DNA of 64,000 bases from Planctomycetaceae bacterium (GTDB lineage Bacteria > Planctomycetota > Planctomycetia > Pirellulales > Pirellulaceae). Below are positions 17,959-26,295 of the stretch, piece by piece. The stretch spans positions 1-64,000 of the forward strand of contig JABJJO010000077.1 of assembly GCA_018660825.1 (NCBI GenBank), written 5' to 3'. The notes beneath the pieces are model-generated. The model saw only the letters and a list, made by a program, of their open reading frames with translations, ran no database searches and was not told where the DNA came from. Position 1 is the first letter of the stretch. Each line of letters opens with the position of its first letter. The position numbers and the translations under genes are program-made.

Positions 17959-18570
17959 ATGATATATTGCAAAATAGTTGTCTCATGTTTAGTTGTTGTT
18001 CTGTTAAATGTCGGAACTTACCATACCTATGGACAGGAAGGAGTTTCTGCTCCAAGCAGTTCGTATTACCAGCCGCGAGTTGCGATCAATTACCCGCTGC
18101 TCGCGGGAAATCGGATTGCAGTTGCCGAATCAACTTTGGGGTCAAGCGAGGAATTTATTGGCAACCTAGGTCCTATCCACTCCGGTTGTGGTTGTGGTAG
18201 ACCTTTACTTCCTGCGATTGCACAGGGCTTACGTGAGACCTTGGCTGGCATTTTGCCGCGACGGGGGATGAGCCGCATTCGTGGGTTGTTATTCTCTGAG
18301 CGGTTTTATGGCTCGAATTGTTACGGTTGCGGGGAGATAGTGCCGGGTGTTATTTACGAATCAGATACAACACAAGAGCCTACACCCGCAACGTCAGTCG
18401 AAGAGGTCCCGGCAAAAGTAGCCCCAGCAACCTCCCTATTGTTGCCTTCCACACAGGGACAGCGAGCCGTAGGTAATGGTGTGCAATTCGGCTTGGTGCG
18501 CCCGGTCAATTACAGTGTACCCAATGCTACTCGAATCCCGTCTATTCCCGATAATCCATTACGACGATAG
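17959..18570 (+). CDS. Secreted Cys/Gly-rich hypothetical protein
   Basis: 203 residues. ATG at 17959 with GAGGTGG nine bases upstream and a signal peptide (MIYCKIVVSCLVVVLLNVGTYHTYG). The mature part has two cysteine clusters, HSGCGCGRPLLP and SNCYGCGEIVPG, and a Pro/Ala/Thr-rich C-terminal third that looks disordered. The paired cysteine motifs suggest disulfides or a metal site outside the cytoplasm. It is followed by about 300 bases without a gene, so it is probably monocistronic. No family recognised. Confidence 0.6.
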   Translation: MIYCKIVVSCLVVVLLNVGTYHTYGQEGVSAPSSSYYQPRVAINYPLLAGNRIAVAESTLGSSEEFIGNLGPIHSGCGCGRPLLPAIAQGLRETLAGILPRRGMSRIRGLLFSERFYGSNCYGCGEIVPGVIYESDTTQEPTPATSVEEVPAKVAPATSLLLPSTQGQRAVGNGVQFGLVRPVNYSVPNATRIPSIPDNPLRR

Positions 18571-18869
18571 ACGAACTAGCGTTTTATGGGCGACGCCTCA
18601 TGTTTTACGTCTTGTTGGACAACGTTAGCAGAAGTAGATTACTGATATAGGGATTTGTGGCCGATTGCAGCCTTAACCTGCTAAAGTGCTACCAACAATC
18701 GATAATACCTCTGTGCAGGTAGCGGGTTTGTTTGGACTCTGCCCGCAGCGACTGCTTTGAGGGCGCGCATTTCTTCTATCGCGATTCGTTAAAATAATAC
18801 TCTAAACAATTCGCCTCCGCGTCTGCGGTAGGTGTATTGTTAACCACAGGCAGCATTGGTATCCGGATA
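18571..18869. other. Intergenic region upstream of the PLP enzyme pair
   Basis: About 300 bases in which I see no coding sequence, RNA gene or convincing promoter. I looked for the conserved parts of SAM or SAH riboswitches, plausible before Cys/Met-metabolism genes, and did not recognise any. Confidence 0.4.
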
Positions 18870-20060
18870 ATGGAATTCAAAAAACATAAAACCCAGGGCG
18901 CGGCAACCCGCGCGGTTCATAGCGGCGAATCCCGTCAAAAGCCGCTTGATTCAATCACAGACCCGATTGTCTTGGCGTCGACTTTTACGTTTAAAGATAG
19001 CCAATCAATTATTGACTATATTGAAAAGGGAGAATCACGCGAAGAATATGGGCGTTACGGTAACCCAAACGAGGCGGTCGTCGAGCGAAAACTTGCGGCA
19101 CTCGAGGGAAGCGAGGAGGCCATCGTGTATTCCAGCGGCATGGCCGCGCTGGTTGGCTTGGTAATGACGAAATTGAGTGCCGGCGACGAAATTGTCTTTT
19201 TTGACGAATGTTACCATCGTAGTCGTGAATTTTGCGCACAGCATCTCGCCCGATTTGGGGTCATCACGCGGCAGGTTGAGGCATGTAATTATGATGCTAT
19301 GTCCGCCGCAATTAATCAAAACACCAAATTGCTAGTAAGTGAATCGCCAACGAATCCTCATTTAAGTGTCGTAGATCTGGAGAAATTTTCGGAATTGGGA
19401 CAACGCCATGGCGTCGAGACTTTGATTGACGCCACGCTAGCAACGCCTTACAACCTGCAACCCCTTAACTACGGAATAGATTATGTATTACACTCAGCAA
19501 CAAAATATCTCGGTGGTCATAATGACCTGCTCGCTGGGGTGGTTTGCGGGTCGGAAGAACAACTCTCGGACGTAAGGTATTTACGGGGAATCATGGGCTC
19601 GATCAACTCCGCCCACAACATGTATTTGCTGCAACGAGGCTTGAAGACATTTACATTGCGGATGCAACAACATAATGCCAATGGACAAGCGGTCGCGGAA
19701 TACTTAGAAACACACCCGCGTATTTCAAAGGTTTTCTACCCTGGTCTGCAGTCGCATCAGTATCATGAATTGGCAACGCGGCAAATGACAGGCTTTGGAG
19801 GTTTGGTAACGTTTGAAGTGCGTGGGGCGAATTGGCGTGAAACTGCGGATATTGTGGATCGAGTTATGATTCCCAAAATTGCACCGTCTCTTGGTGGCGT
19901 TGAGTCGCTTATTGAACAACCAATGATTATGAGCTATTTTGAGCTCAGTGCGGATGAACGTAAACAATTCGGTATTCGAGATAACATGATACGGATGTCG
20001 GTCGGCATCGAAGATGCCGCCGACATTATTCATGATTTGGAGCAGGCGTTACAGGACTAG
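18870..20060 (+). CDS. Cys/Met metabolism PLP-dependent enzyme (cystathionine gamma-synthase/lyase family), first of pair
   Basis: About 396 residues from the ATG at 18870; an in-frame TTG at 18837 is less likely. Family features: YGRYGNPNEAVVERKLAALEG, AIVYSSGMAAL, VSESPTNPHLSVVD, and the PLP lysine in SATKYLGGHND, then the long C-terminal domain with LPHP-type elements (ISKVFYPGLQSH, TFEVRG, LGGVESLIEQP). The family interconverts cystathionine, cysteine, homocysteine and O-acylhomoserine; the sequence does not settle which reaction applies. It is directly followed by a second member whose first possible start overlaps its stop, so the two are coexpressed. Confidence 0.88.
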   Translation: MEFKKHKTQGAATRAVHSGESRQKPLDSITDPIVLASTFTFKDSQSIIDYIEKGESREEYGRYGNPNEAVVERKLAALEGSEEAIVYSSGMAALVGLVMTKLSAGDEIVFFDECYHRSREFCAQHLARFGVITRQVEACNYDAMSAAINQNTKLLVSESPTNPHLSVVDLEKFSELGQRHGVETLIDATLATPYNLQPLNYGIDYVLHSATKYLGGHNDLLAGVVCGSEEQLSDVRYLRGIMGSINSAHNMYLLQRGLKTFTLRMQQHNANGQAVAEYLETHPRISKVFYPGLQSHQYHELATRQMTGFGGLVTFEVRGANWRETADIVDRVMIPKIAPSLGGVESLIEQPMIMSYFELSADERKQFGIRDNMIRMSVGIEDAADIIHDLEQALQD

Positions 20061-20071
20061 TGGTATCGAAC

Positions 20072-21238
20072 ATGGGCAAAAAAGAAGAACAATTGAAATT
20101 CAGCACACGCGCGATTCATGTCGGGAATTCACCGGATGAACTGACGGGCGCCGTAGTGCGGCCCCTACACGTCGCTTCAACATTTGTACAGAAGACACCG
20201 GGGGAGTGGGGTCCCTACGATTACACGCGCAGTGGGAATCCAACGCGTGATGCCGCGGAAACCACTTTGGCGTCGTTAGAAGGCGGTAGTGGCGCATTGG
20301 CTTTCGCGACCGGTATGGCCGCAACGCATTGCGTTACCATGTTATTGAGTGCCGGCGACCACATCGTTGCTGGTACCGATATTTATGGTGGGACTTATCG
20401 TCTGCTGCATAAAATTTGCGACCGAGCTGGCATCGGCGTTTCCCTAGCAAATACCAGCAGACCAGAAACGCTAACAGCGGCGATACGACCAGAGACAAAA
20501 CTGATCTGGATCGAGAGTCCCGGAAACCCGTTGATGTCAATCACGGACATCGCAGCCTGCGCACAAATCGCTTCGTCACATGGCATCCTGTTAGGCGTTG
20601 ACAACACATTCGCCACGCCGGTTCTGACTCAACCTTTGTCATTAGGAGCCGATATCGTTATGCATTCGGCCACAAAATATCTAGGCGGCCACTCGGATGC
20701 CAATGGTGGAATGCTGGTCGTCAATAATGATGATCTATACGATAAGTTGTACTTCATTCATAATTCTGTTGGTAACTGCATGAGCGTGTGGGATTCGTTT
20801 TTGATAAGTCGCGGGATAAAAACGTTGGAACTGCGTGTTCAAGAGCAGTGCCGGTCCGCATTGCGTGTGGCGGAATATCTGCAACAGCACACGAAGGTAA
20901 AACGTGTACACTATCCGGGCTTGGTTTCACATTCGGGATACGATATTGCCACGCAACAGATGAACGGTGGATACGGCGCGATGTTAAGCATGGAAATAGA
21001 CGCGAATTTTGAATCTACTCGAAAAGTCGTCGCGTCCACGCGACTTTTTCAATTAGCCGTTTCTCTGGGGGCGGTTGAATCCCTAATAAGTCAGCCTGCC
21101 TCGATGTCGCATGCAAGTTATGATCGGGAAGATCGAATTTCCAACGGCATTCATGATGAGCTTATTCGCTTGTCCGTGGGGTTAGAACATGTGGAGGATC
21201 TAATTGCGGATTTAGACCAAGCGTTAGGTTGCCTCTAG
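20072..21238 (+). CDS. Cys/Met metabolism PLP-dependent enzyme, second of pair (cystathionine gamma-synthase/lyase-like)
   Basis: 388 residues from ATG 20072. A GTG at 20060 overlaps the preceding stop as TAGTG and is an alternative start suggesting coupling. Conserved parts: FSTRAIHVGNSPDELTGAVV, YDYTRSGNPTRDAAETTLA, ALAFATGMAA, GTDIYGGTYRLL, WIESPGNPLMSITDI, the PLP lysine in SATKYLGGHSDANGG, and LAVSLGAVESLISQPASMSH. This copy matches canonical gamma-synthases/lyases more closely than the first. Together the pair may cover transsulfuration steps, linking to cysK at 59266 and thrC at 43854. Substrate assignment is inference. Confidence 0.88.
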   Translation: MGKKEEQLKFSTRAIHVGNSPDELTGAVVRPLHVASTFVQKTPGEWGPYDYTRSGNPTRDAAETTLASLEGGSGALAFATGMAATHCVTMLLSAGDHIVAGTDIYGGTYRLLHKICDRAGIGVSLANTSRPETLTAAIRPETKLIWIESPGNPLMSITDIAACAQIASSHGILLGVDNTFATPVLTQPLSLGADIVMHSATKYLGGHSDANGGMLVVNNDDLYDKLYFIHNSVGNCMSVWDSFLISRGIKTLELRVQEQCRSALRVAEYLQQHTKVKRVHYPGLVSHSGYDIATQQMNGGYGAMLSMEIDANFESTRKVVASTRLFQLAVSLGAVESLISQPASMSHASYDREDRISNGIHDELIRLSVGLEHVEDLIADLDQALGCL

Positions 21239-21326
21239 CCTTTCGCCATGCACTGCGGCATAATATAGTCAAGGCGTGCCTTTTTGAGGGTCGAACACGC
21301 GTCGTTACTGTAACTGGCATAATAAA

Positions 21327-22604
21327 ATGAATTCTCCGTATTGCTCATCGAGTAAACTTGTTATTTATCGTGGCGGCGATAGGTTTATTGAACCGTACTG
21401 CCGCGCAGCGCGAAGGTATTTATTATCATTTACATACTGTGTGGCATTGCTCGTCGGTACTGTAAATCCCACATTAGCCGAAGATGTCGATAGCGATAAC
21501 ATCGCAGTTGCGTCCTTAATCAAGAACCTGTCTGCAACCAAATTTGTGGTGCGGCAACGAGCGATGAATCAATTGATAGCTTTTGGTGAGGACGCAATTC
21601 CCGGACTTAATGCTGCCATCCGCGATGGTAATCGCGAAACTCGTTTTCGCGCGGGGAGAGTACTCGACGCTGTTGAGCAAAACGTATTCCAACAAAAGCT
21701 CGAACAATTTATTAAGGCAGGTGTGGGAGATGTAAACATCAAATTACCGGGATGGAGCTCCTTTTGTTCCAAGATTACGGAGACTGCGGAAGCCCGACGG
21801 GTCTTCGCGCAAATAAGCCGTGCGGAGCCACGCCTTTGTAGGTCGATCGAACATGGCTCAGTGGATATAGGCAAAGAGATTGATCGTCGCTGTGCAGAAA
21901 TCCAAGTAACTTTGCAGGAAAGGCGAATGGATACTATCCCCCTCGGGAGCGTGACGGGTTTACTGTTTGCGGCCGGTATCGATGACGTAAAGATGAATCG
22001 TTATAGCGTTAAGACTATATTTGGATTATGCAATCAAGCCATATTCGCAAACCAATTGCGGGTTCGGAACAGTACAGGCAGCTATACCTATCCCACGAAC
22101 GCAAACGCCAACATTTTACGACAGTTGTTTGCCGGTTGCTTAATGCACTGTGAAAGTTGGGATGCGCAAATGGCGTTTTCATTGGCCATGAGCTTAAATA
22201 TTCCGCAGTGTTTACCTCGAGCGCAGCAGTTGGTGCGGGACAAGCAATCTCCTTGTCATGTTTTACAAACGGTGATGATCGCCATCTCGATGTTCGGCAC
22301 AAAAGCGGACATAGCACTGTTGGAATTGCGAATAGACGACAAATCCTTTTGCGGTGTAACGCAACGGATTAACAATGTTCAATATCAGACACAACTGCGA
22401 GATGTCGCGATTGCGGCAATGCTAATATTGGCGAAGGAGGATCCCAAACAATACGGGTTTCCCCGTATTAGCGTGTACGCTAACGGGCAGTTCAGTCAAT
22501 CACATGTGGGTTTCGCCGATGATGAAACTCGTGGTAAGACACGAGCTAAATGGGATGCCTTTAGAAATACATTGAAAATCCCTCGCATAGGGGCGATAAA
22601 GTAA
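21327..22604 (+). CDS. Secreted HEAT-repeat-like hypothetical protein
   Basis: 425 residues. A basic N-terminus of about 30 residues precedes a hydrophobic signal segment (LLSFTYCVALLVGTVNPTLA). Mature residues of roughly 50-110 form a HEAT-like helical pair common in planctomycete secreted proteins (IKNLSATKFVVRQRAMNQLI, GEDAIPGLNAAIRDGN, ETRFRAGRVLDAVEQ). The rest is helical with no recognised motif. The stop is one base before the GTG of the PhyH gene, so the two are an operon. Function unknown. Confidence 0.65.
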   Translation: MNSPYCSSSKLVIYRGGDRFIEPYCRAARRYLLSFTYCVALLVGTVNPTLAEDVDSDNIAVASLIKNLSATKFVVRQRAMNQLIAFGEDAIPGLNAAIRDGNRETRFRAGRVLDAVEQNVFQQKLEQFIKAGVGDVNIKLPGWSSFCSKITETAEARRVFAQISRAEPRLCRSIEHGSVDIGKEIDRRCAEIQVTLQERRMDTIPLGSVTGLLFAAGIDDVKMNRYSVKTIFGLCNQAIFANQLRVRNSTGSYTYPTNANANILRQLFAGCLMHCESWDAQMAFSLAMSLNIPQCLPRAQQLVRDKQSPCHVLQTVMIAISMFGTKADIALLELRIDDKSFCGVTQRINNVQYQTQLRDVAIAAMLILAKEDPKQYGFPRISVYANGQFSQSHVGFADDETRGKTRAKWDAFRNTLKIPRIGAIK

Positions 22605-22605
22605 C

Positions 22606-23484
22606 GTGAAGATAGATCTCTCAACGATTTCACAACCGATTGGGAAATATTCCACTGCGGCGGACGGAAACCTACAACGATTTCGACTAACGAAAGATCA
22701 AGTTAATTCGTATCGCAAGCACGGATTTGTGGTAGGCAAGGAATCCTTGAGTGAAGAGTTCATGGAGTTGCTTTGTGCGGACCTAGACTTTTTGATTTCA
22801 CCTGAAAACGCTAACAACTCTCTCTGGCATGAATGCCACTTGAATGAATGTGATAGCGGGTCGGATGTTTTATTTCATGCGCTCGGTGCGTGGCGAATAT
22901 CCGAGGGTTTCCATGATCTATTGTGGCAACCGGCGGTAACGATTCCAGCAACTCAATTGCTGGACGCTGATATCCGATTCTGGCATGACCAATTGTTTTA
23001 CAAACCGCCAAAGCATGGCGGGGGCGTGGCTTGGCATCAAGATTATTCGTACTGGACGCGAACAAGTCCGATGTCGCACCTAACCTGTTGGGTGGCGCTT
23101 GAAGATGCGACGATAGCTAACGGATGCTTGCATTATGTTGCCGGCAGTCATCGCTGGCAGTTGTTGCCAATTATTGGGTTGGCCGGTGAAATGAAAGCCA
23201 TTAAAGACGCGTTAACAGAGGAACAGCATGACGCGTTACGCAAACCTCATCCGATCGAGTTGCGGCGAGGACAGATGGTCTTTCACCATCCGTTAACTGT
23301 CCACGGCAGTTTTCAAAACACTACGGATAAATCACGGCCGGGGGCGGTCATCAATATGCTGACGGACGGCGTGTCATCAAATTGTTCCGAGCCATTGCTC
23401 ACGGGAATCCCAGTAATCCCCGTCGGCGAACCACTGGTTGGGCAATTTTTTCCGCTTTTGCGAAGACGCGGAGATTCCCTATAA
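22606..23484 (+). CDS. Phytanoyl-CoA dioxygenase (PhyH) family protein
   Basis: 292 residues with a GTG start one base after the preceding stop. This is a putative Fe(II)/2-oxoglutarate-dependent dioxygenase. The double-stranded beta-helix iron ligands are visible: H-x-D in AWHQDYSYW and the distal His in TVHGSFQN; the 2-oxoglutarate-binding Arg is probably the one in TDKSRPGAVIN. YVAGSHRW is a further family block. The substrate is unknown; planctomycete PhyH proteins act on diverse small molecules. A second, unrelated-context PhyH gene lies at 33464. Confidence 0.88.
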   Translation: MKIDLSTISQPIGKYSTAADGNLQRFRLTKDQVNSYRKHGFVVGKESLSEEFMELLCADLDFLISPENANNSLWHECHLNECDSGSDVLFHALGAWRISEGFHDLLWQPAVTIPATQLLDADIRFWHDQLFYKPPKHGGGVAWHQDYSYWTRTSPMSHLTCWVALEDATIANGCLHYVAGSHRWQLLPIIGLAGEMKAIKDALTEEQHDALRKPHPIELRRGQMVFHHPLTVHGSFQNTTDKSRPGAVINMLTDGVSSNCSEPLLTGIPVIPVGEPLVGQFFPLLRRRGDSL

Positions 23485-23554
23485 ATTTCGGTTGAAAGGA
23501 CGATAACCTAGGCCACACGACAGGTTTCCAAGGCGACTGAGTTTAGATTCACCT

Positions 23555-23583
23555 TTGAATTTTTCGTCAATTGACGATAGAAT
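23555..23583 (+). promoter_or_regulatory. Sigma-70-like promoter with a palindrome in its spacer
   Basis: TTGAAT at 23555-23560, a 17-base spacer and TAGAAT at 23578-23583. The spacer contains the perfect 12-bp palindrome CGTCAATTGACG at 23565-23576, placed where a repressor could occlude RNA polymerase. It lies about 35 bases upstream of the lipoprotein gene at 23617. Confidence 0.45.
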
Positions 23584-23616
23584 TGTTTTGTTAGGCCTGA
23601 CTTTTATGGAGCTATT

Positions 23617-24729
23617 ATGAAAAATGCTGTAATCATTCCTTGTTTGACAGTCACGTCCCTACTTGTAGTAACGCTGGGTTGCAATGACCTAGGAATACAG
23701 CTATCCAAGATTCTTCCAGCAAATGGGGGGGCTTCCACCGGTAACGGACAACTTAATCCCGCAGAAGACGCTAACGCAATTGACGCCGGGAAAATAGGAG
23801 GAGGCAATTCTTCAATGGCTCAACCAGGGGCCAAAGACGCGGACGGCAACAACGCATTTGGCGACGCCTCAATGAATGGCGATTACGCTGGAATGATGGA
23901 AAATATGGACGAAAATATGCAAATAGAGGAAAATTCCGCCGACGGGGCGATGATGGACGCCGGTGATGAACAACAAATGTTGCAATCACTTGATCCCTCC
24001 GGCGGTATTGATGGTGGTGGTCTCGACGCCGATCTGAATACACAACAGGGAATGTTTAATCTACCTGAAGTGGACGGCGAGGAAGGATCCCCCGGTTATC
24101 TCGAGGCGCTCGGTGGCCCCCAAGCTATGGGCCCGCCGCAGATGGGCAACTACGCTGACCAACAATCCCTAGGTGGTTCCGGGCCCGGAAAAGAAAAACC
24201 CTCGGATGGTCGTGGACCGCAAAAACAACTGCCTTTCAAGAGGCCTGCAAATGGCGATAGTAACAGGCCGTCATCTAAACCTAGAAATCCCAACAACGAG
24301 GATCGACCACCTAAGTCAACCGGGAACAAACCCTTTGACCAGGCGAATAACTCCCCAAAACCTGCTATGCAAGCCAACACGCCAAAAAAACCGGCAGTAA
24401 CATTCCGCATGCCAGGCAATCTACCAAATCCCGAATATAAGTTAATAAACACGGTAGCGGTTCCTCTTCTTCTGGAAAATGGTACGGGTATGTCATTTTC
24501 GACGGAGATGTTGAAGCAGCGCGAACTAAAGGCACAAGGAACTGTTTATTGGGTTTTGCATTCTGAACGACTCGGGTTTCACCCCACCCGAGTGCCTCCT
24601 GCCGGCGGGAAATTCGCGGTCGCCGTCGCCAAATTCACACCCACATCAGGTCCATTCAAATCGTTCGTCGTAGTGGTAGGAACAGACGGAAAGGTAACAT
24701 ACCTCACATCGTCAGTCGACGTTAAATGA
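23617..24729 (+). CDS. Putative lipoprotein with acidic and Pro/Lys-rich low-complexity region
   Basis: 370 residues; GGAG lies 7 bases before the ATG. The signal sequence ends in a lipobox (LLVVTLGC), so the mature protein should be lipidated at Cys22. Residues 25-150 are rich in Gly, Asn, Asp and Met (MNGDYAGMMENMDENMQ), and residues 150-265 in Pro, Gly, Lys and Asn. Only the C-terminal 100 residues look folded (EYKLINTVAVPLLLENGTGM, GTVYWVLHSERLGF, FVVVVGTDGKVTYLTSS). No family recognised. The promoter candidate just upstream suggests separate transcription from the PhyH gene. Confidence 0.7.
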   Translation: MKNAVIIPCLTVTSLLVVTLGCNDLGIQLSKILPANGGASTGNGQLNPAEDANAIDAGKIGGGNSSMAQPGAKDADGNNAFGDASMNGDYAGMMENMDENMQIEENSADGAMMDAGDEQQMLQSLDPSGGIDGGGLDADLNTQQGMFNLPEVDGEEGSPGYLEALGGPQAMGPPQMGNYADQQSLGGSGPGKEKPSDGRGPQKQLPFKRPANGDSNRPSSKPRNPNNEDRPPKSTGNKPFDQANNSPKPAMQANTPKKPAVTFRMPGNLPNPEYKLINTVAVPLLLENGTGMSFSTEMLKQRELKAQGTVYWVLHSERLGFHPTRVPPAGGKFAVAVAKFTPTSGPFKSFVVVVGTDGKVTYLTSSVDVK

Positions 24730-24924
24730 AACCCGTACTGCGGCAGAACACAACTTTGTTTAGACCATCGCTGCGACTACTTACCAACCCGCCGCCTCGA
24801 ACATATATTATCTACGCCCTACACACACGACGACTACACGCGCCAACGTCGCCGGTCCATAGGGCTTAAACTCGTTGCACAATCCGGTGATATTACTACG
24901 CCTGCGAGAGGTTCTAGTGTCCTG

Positions 24925-26190
24925 TTACTCTTCGATCCGATATAGGTGTGACTCGGTGCGAATATATATAACTCCCTCCGCGACTGCCAAGGAAGCCAAG
25001 GTGGCTTGCCCCAGGGCGTTTTTAGCTACAACCTGATATTGTTCTGCTGCCTTAATAATAGTGGTATCGCCTTGCTCGCTAGTAAAGTAGATGTTTCCAT
25101 TATTCAGGATAGGCGAAGCTGAATAGTTCCCACCAACACGCTCCTGCCAAATTGTTTCGCCGGTACTAGCGTTGAGGCAAGTTCCGATCCCACGGTCTGA
25201 TATCATGAACAATTTTCCGTCATCTAGGATCAGCGAAGGCGTATGTGGAATTTGACGTTGAATGTTCCAGCGAACATGCGTATCGGTTACATCTCCTTTG
25301 CCTGTCGGATCTATGCAATATAGCCACGGTGTGTTGTATCCGGTGCAAACATACAACAGTCCGTTGTGATATACCGGCTTGGGGATAAGGCTGTATCCAT
25401 CGTATTTAACCTGCCAGATGAGCTTTCCAGATTGCGGGTCAATCGCTTGCACAATATCACTTGCCGGCGATATTAATTGTGGCTTTCCGCCGACTTCAAT
25501 AATTACTGGCGTGGTAAATGAAAACTTCCGCGATGCCACGCTCTGACGATCGAACTCCCACACCGTGTCCCCTGTGACTGCATCGAGGCAAATTACGAGT
25601 GTTTTTGATTTTCCATCGACGCTAAAGTACAATTTCCCATCGTGCAGGATGGGCGTACCGCCGTTACCGTGCACAGGTGAATATTCTGACGCTAACGTTT
25701 TCCAAACAACTTCGCCTTTAAGGGTCAGACAGGCTGTTCCGAGATGCCCAAAATGAACAAATACGTGCGTTGGCGTGACGATTGGCGTAGGGCTAGCATG
25801 GCTATTTTTCGAATGAATTTTAGCGGAGCCGATCGGTTGGTCGAATACGTTGATGTTCCACAGAACTTTACCCGACTGGGCGTTGATTGCGATGGTGTTG
25901 AGTTGGTAACTGGTTGGTACTACCTCGGCGTTTTTTGCGACGGCGTTGGTTATGTACAACACACCGTCGCGTAAGACTGGCGATGACCAACCCTGCCCTT
26001 GAATTGGAGTTTTCCAAGCAATGTTTTCTGTAGCGGACCATTTAAGCGGAAGCTTGCGGGCTGTACTGACGCCATCACCAGAGGGGCCGCGGAAACTTGC
26101 CCAATCCGCGCCATGTGTCCCCGACACCAGAAGCATAACTGCGGACAACGTCACGATTGCTGTAGGGATATTTAGACTTGATCTTTGCAT
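24925..26190 (-). CDS. Secreted PQQ-like beta-propeller repeat protein
   Basis: 421 residues. The signal peptide ends near SGTHGADW and the mature N-terminus carries the ADWASFRGPSGDGVS signature shared with the protein at 9000-10253. Repeated propeller blades follow (GKVLWNINVFD, GEVVWKTLAS, GDTVWEFDR, GKLIWQVKYDG, GETIWQERVGG). No PQQ or metal ligands are evident. It probably acts in the periplasm as a binding or scaffold protein, or as a dehydrogenase-like propeller. It converges with the lipoprotein gene across about 195 bases without features. Confidence 0.88.
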   Translation of the reverse strand: MQRSSLNIPTAIVTLSAVMLLVSGTHGADWASFRGPSGDGVSTARKLPLKWSATENIAWKTPIQGQGWSSPVLRDGVLYITNAVAKNAEVVPTSYQLNTIAINAQSGKVLWNINVFDQPIGSAKIHSKNSHASPTPIVTPTHVFVHFGHLGTACLTLKGEVVWKTLASEYSPVHGNGGTPILHDGKLYFSVDGKSKTLVICLDAVTGDTVWEFDRQSVASRKFSFTTPVIIEVGGKPQLISPASDIVQAIDPQSGKLIWQVKYDGYSLIPKPVYHNGLLYVCTGYNTPWLYCIDPTGKGDVTDTHVRWNIQRQIPHTPSLILDDGKLFMISDRGIGTCLNASTGETIWQERVGGNYSASPILNNGNIYFTSEQGDTTIIKAAEQYQVVAKNALGQATLASLAVAEGVIYIRTESHLYRIEE

Positions 26191-26295
26191 GATGCCTCAA
26201 CTATGAGTTATTTAGGGATTAGTAATTAGTCGCAAATAGTTATTGTCCTGCGTCCATTTTAACACGTTTGATCAAATAAATGGGTAAGACGTTGG

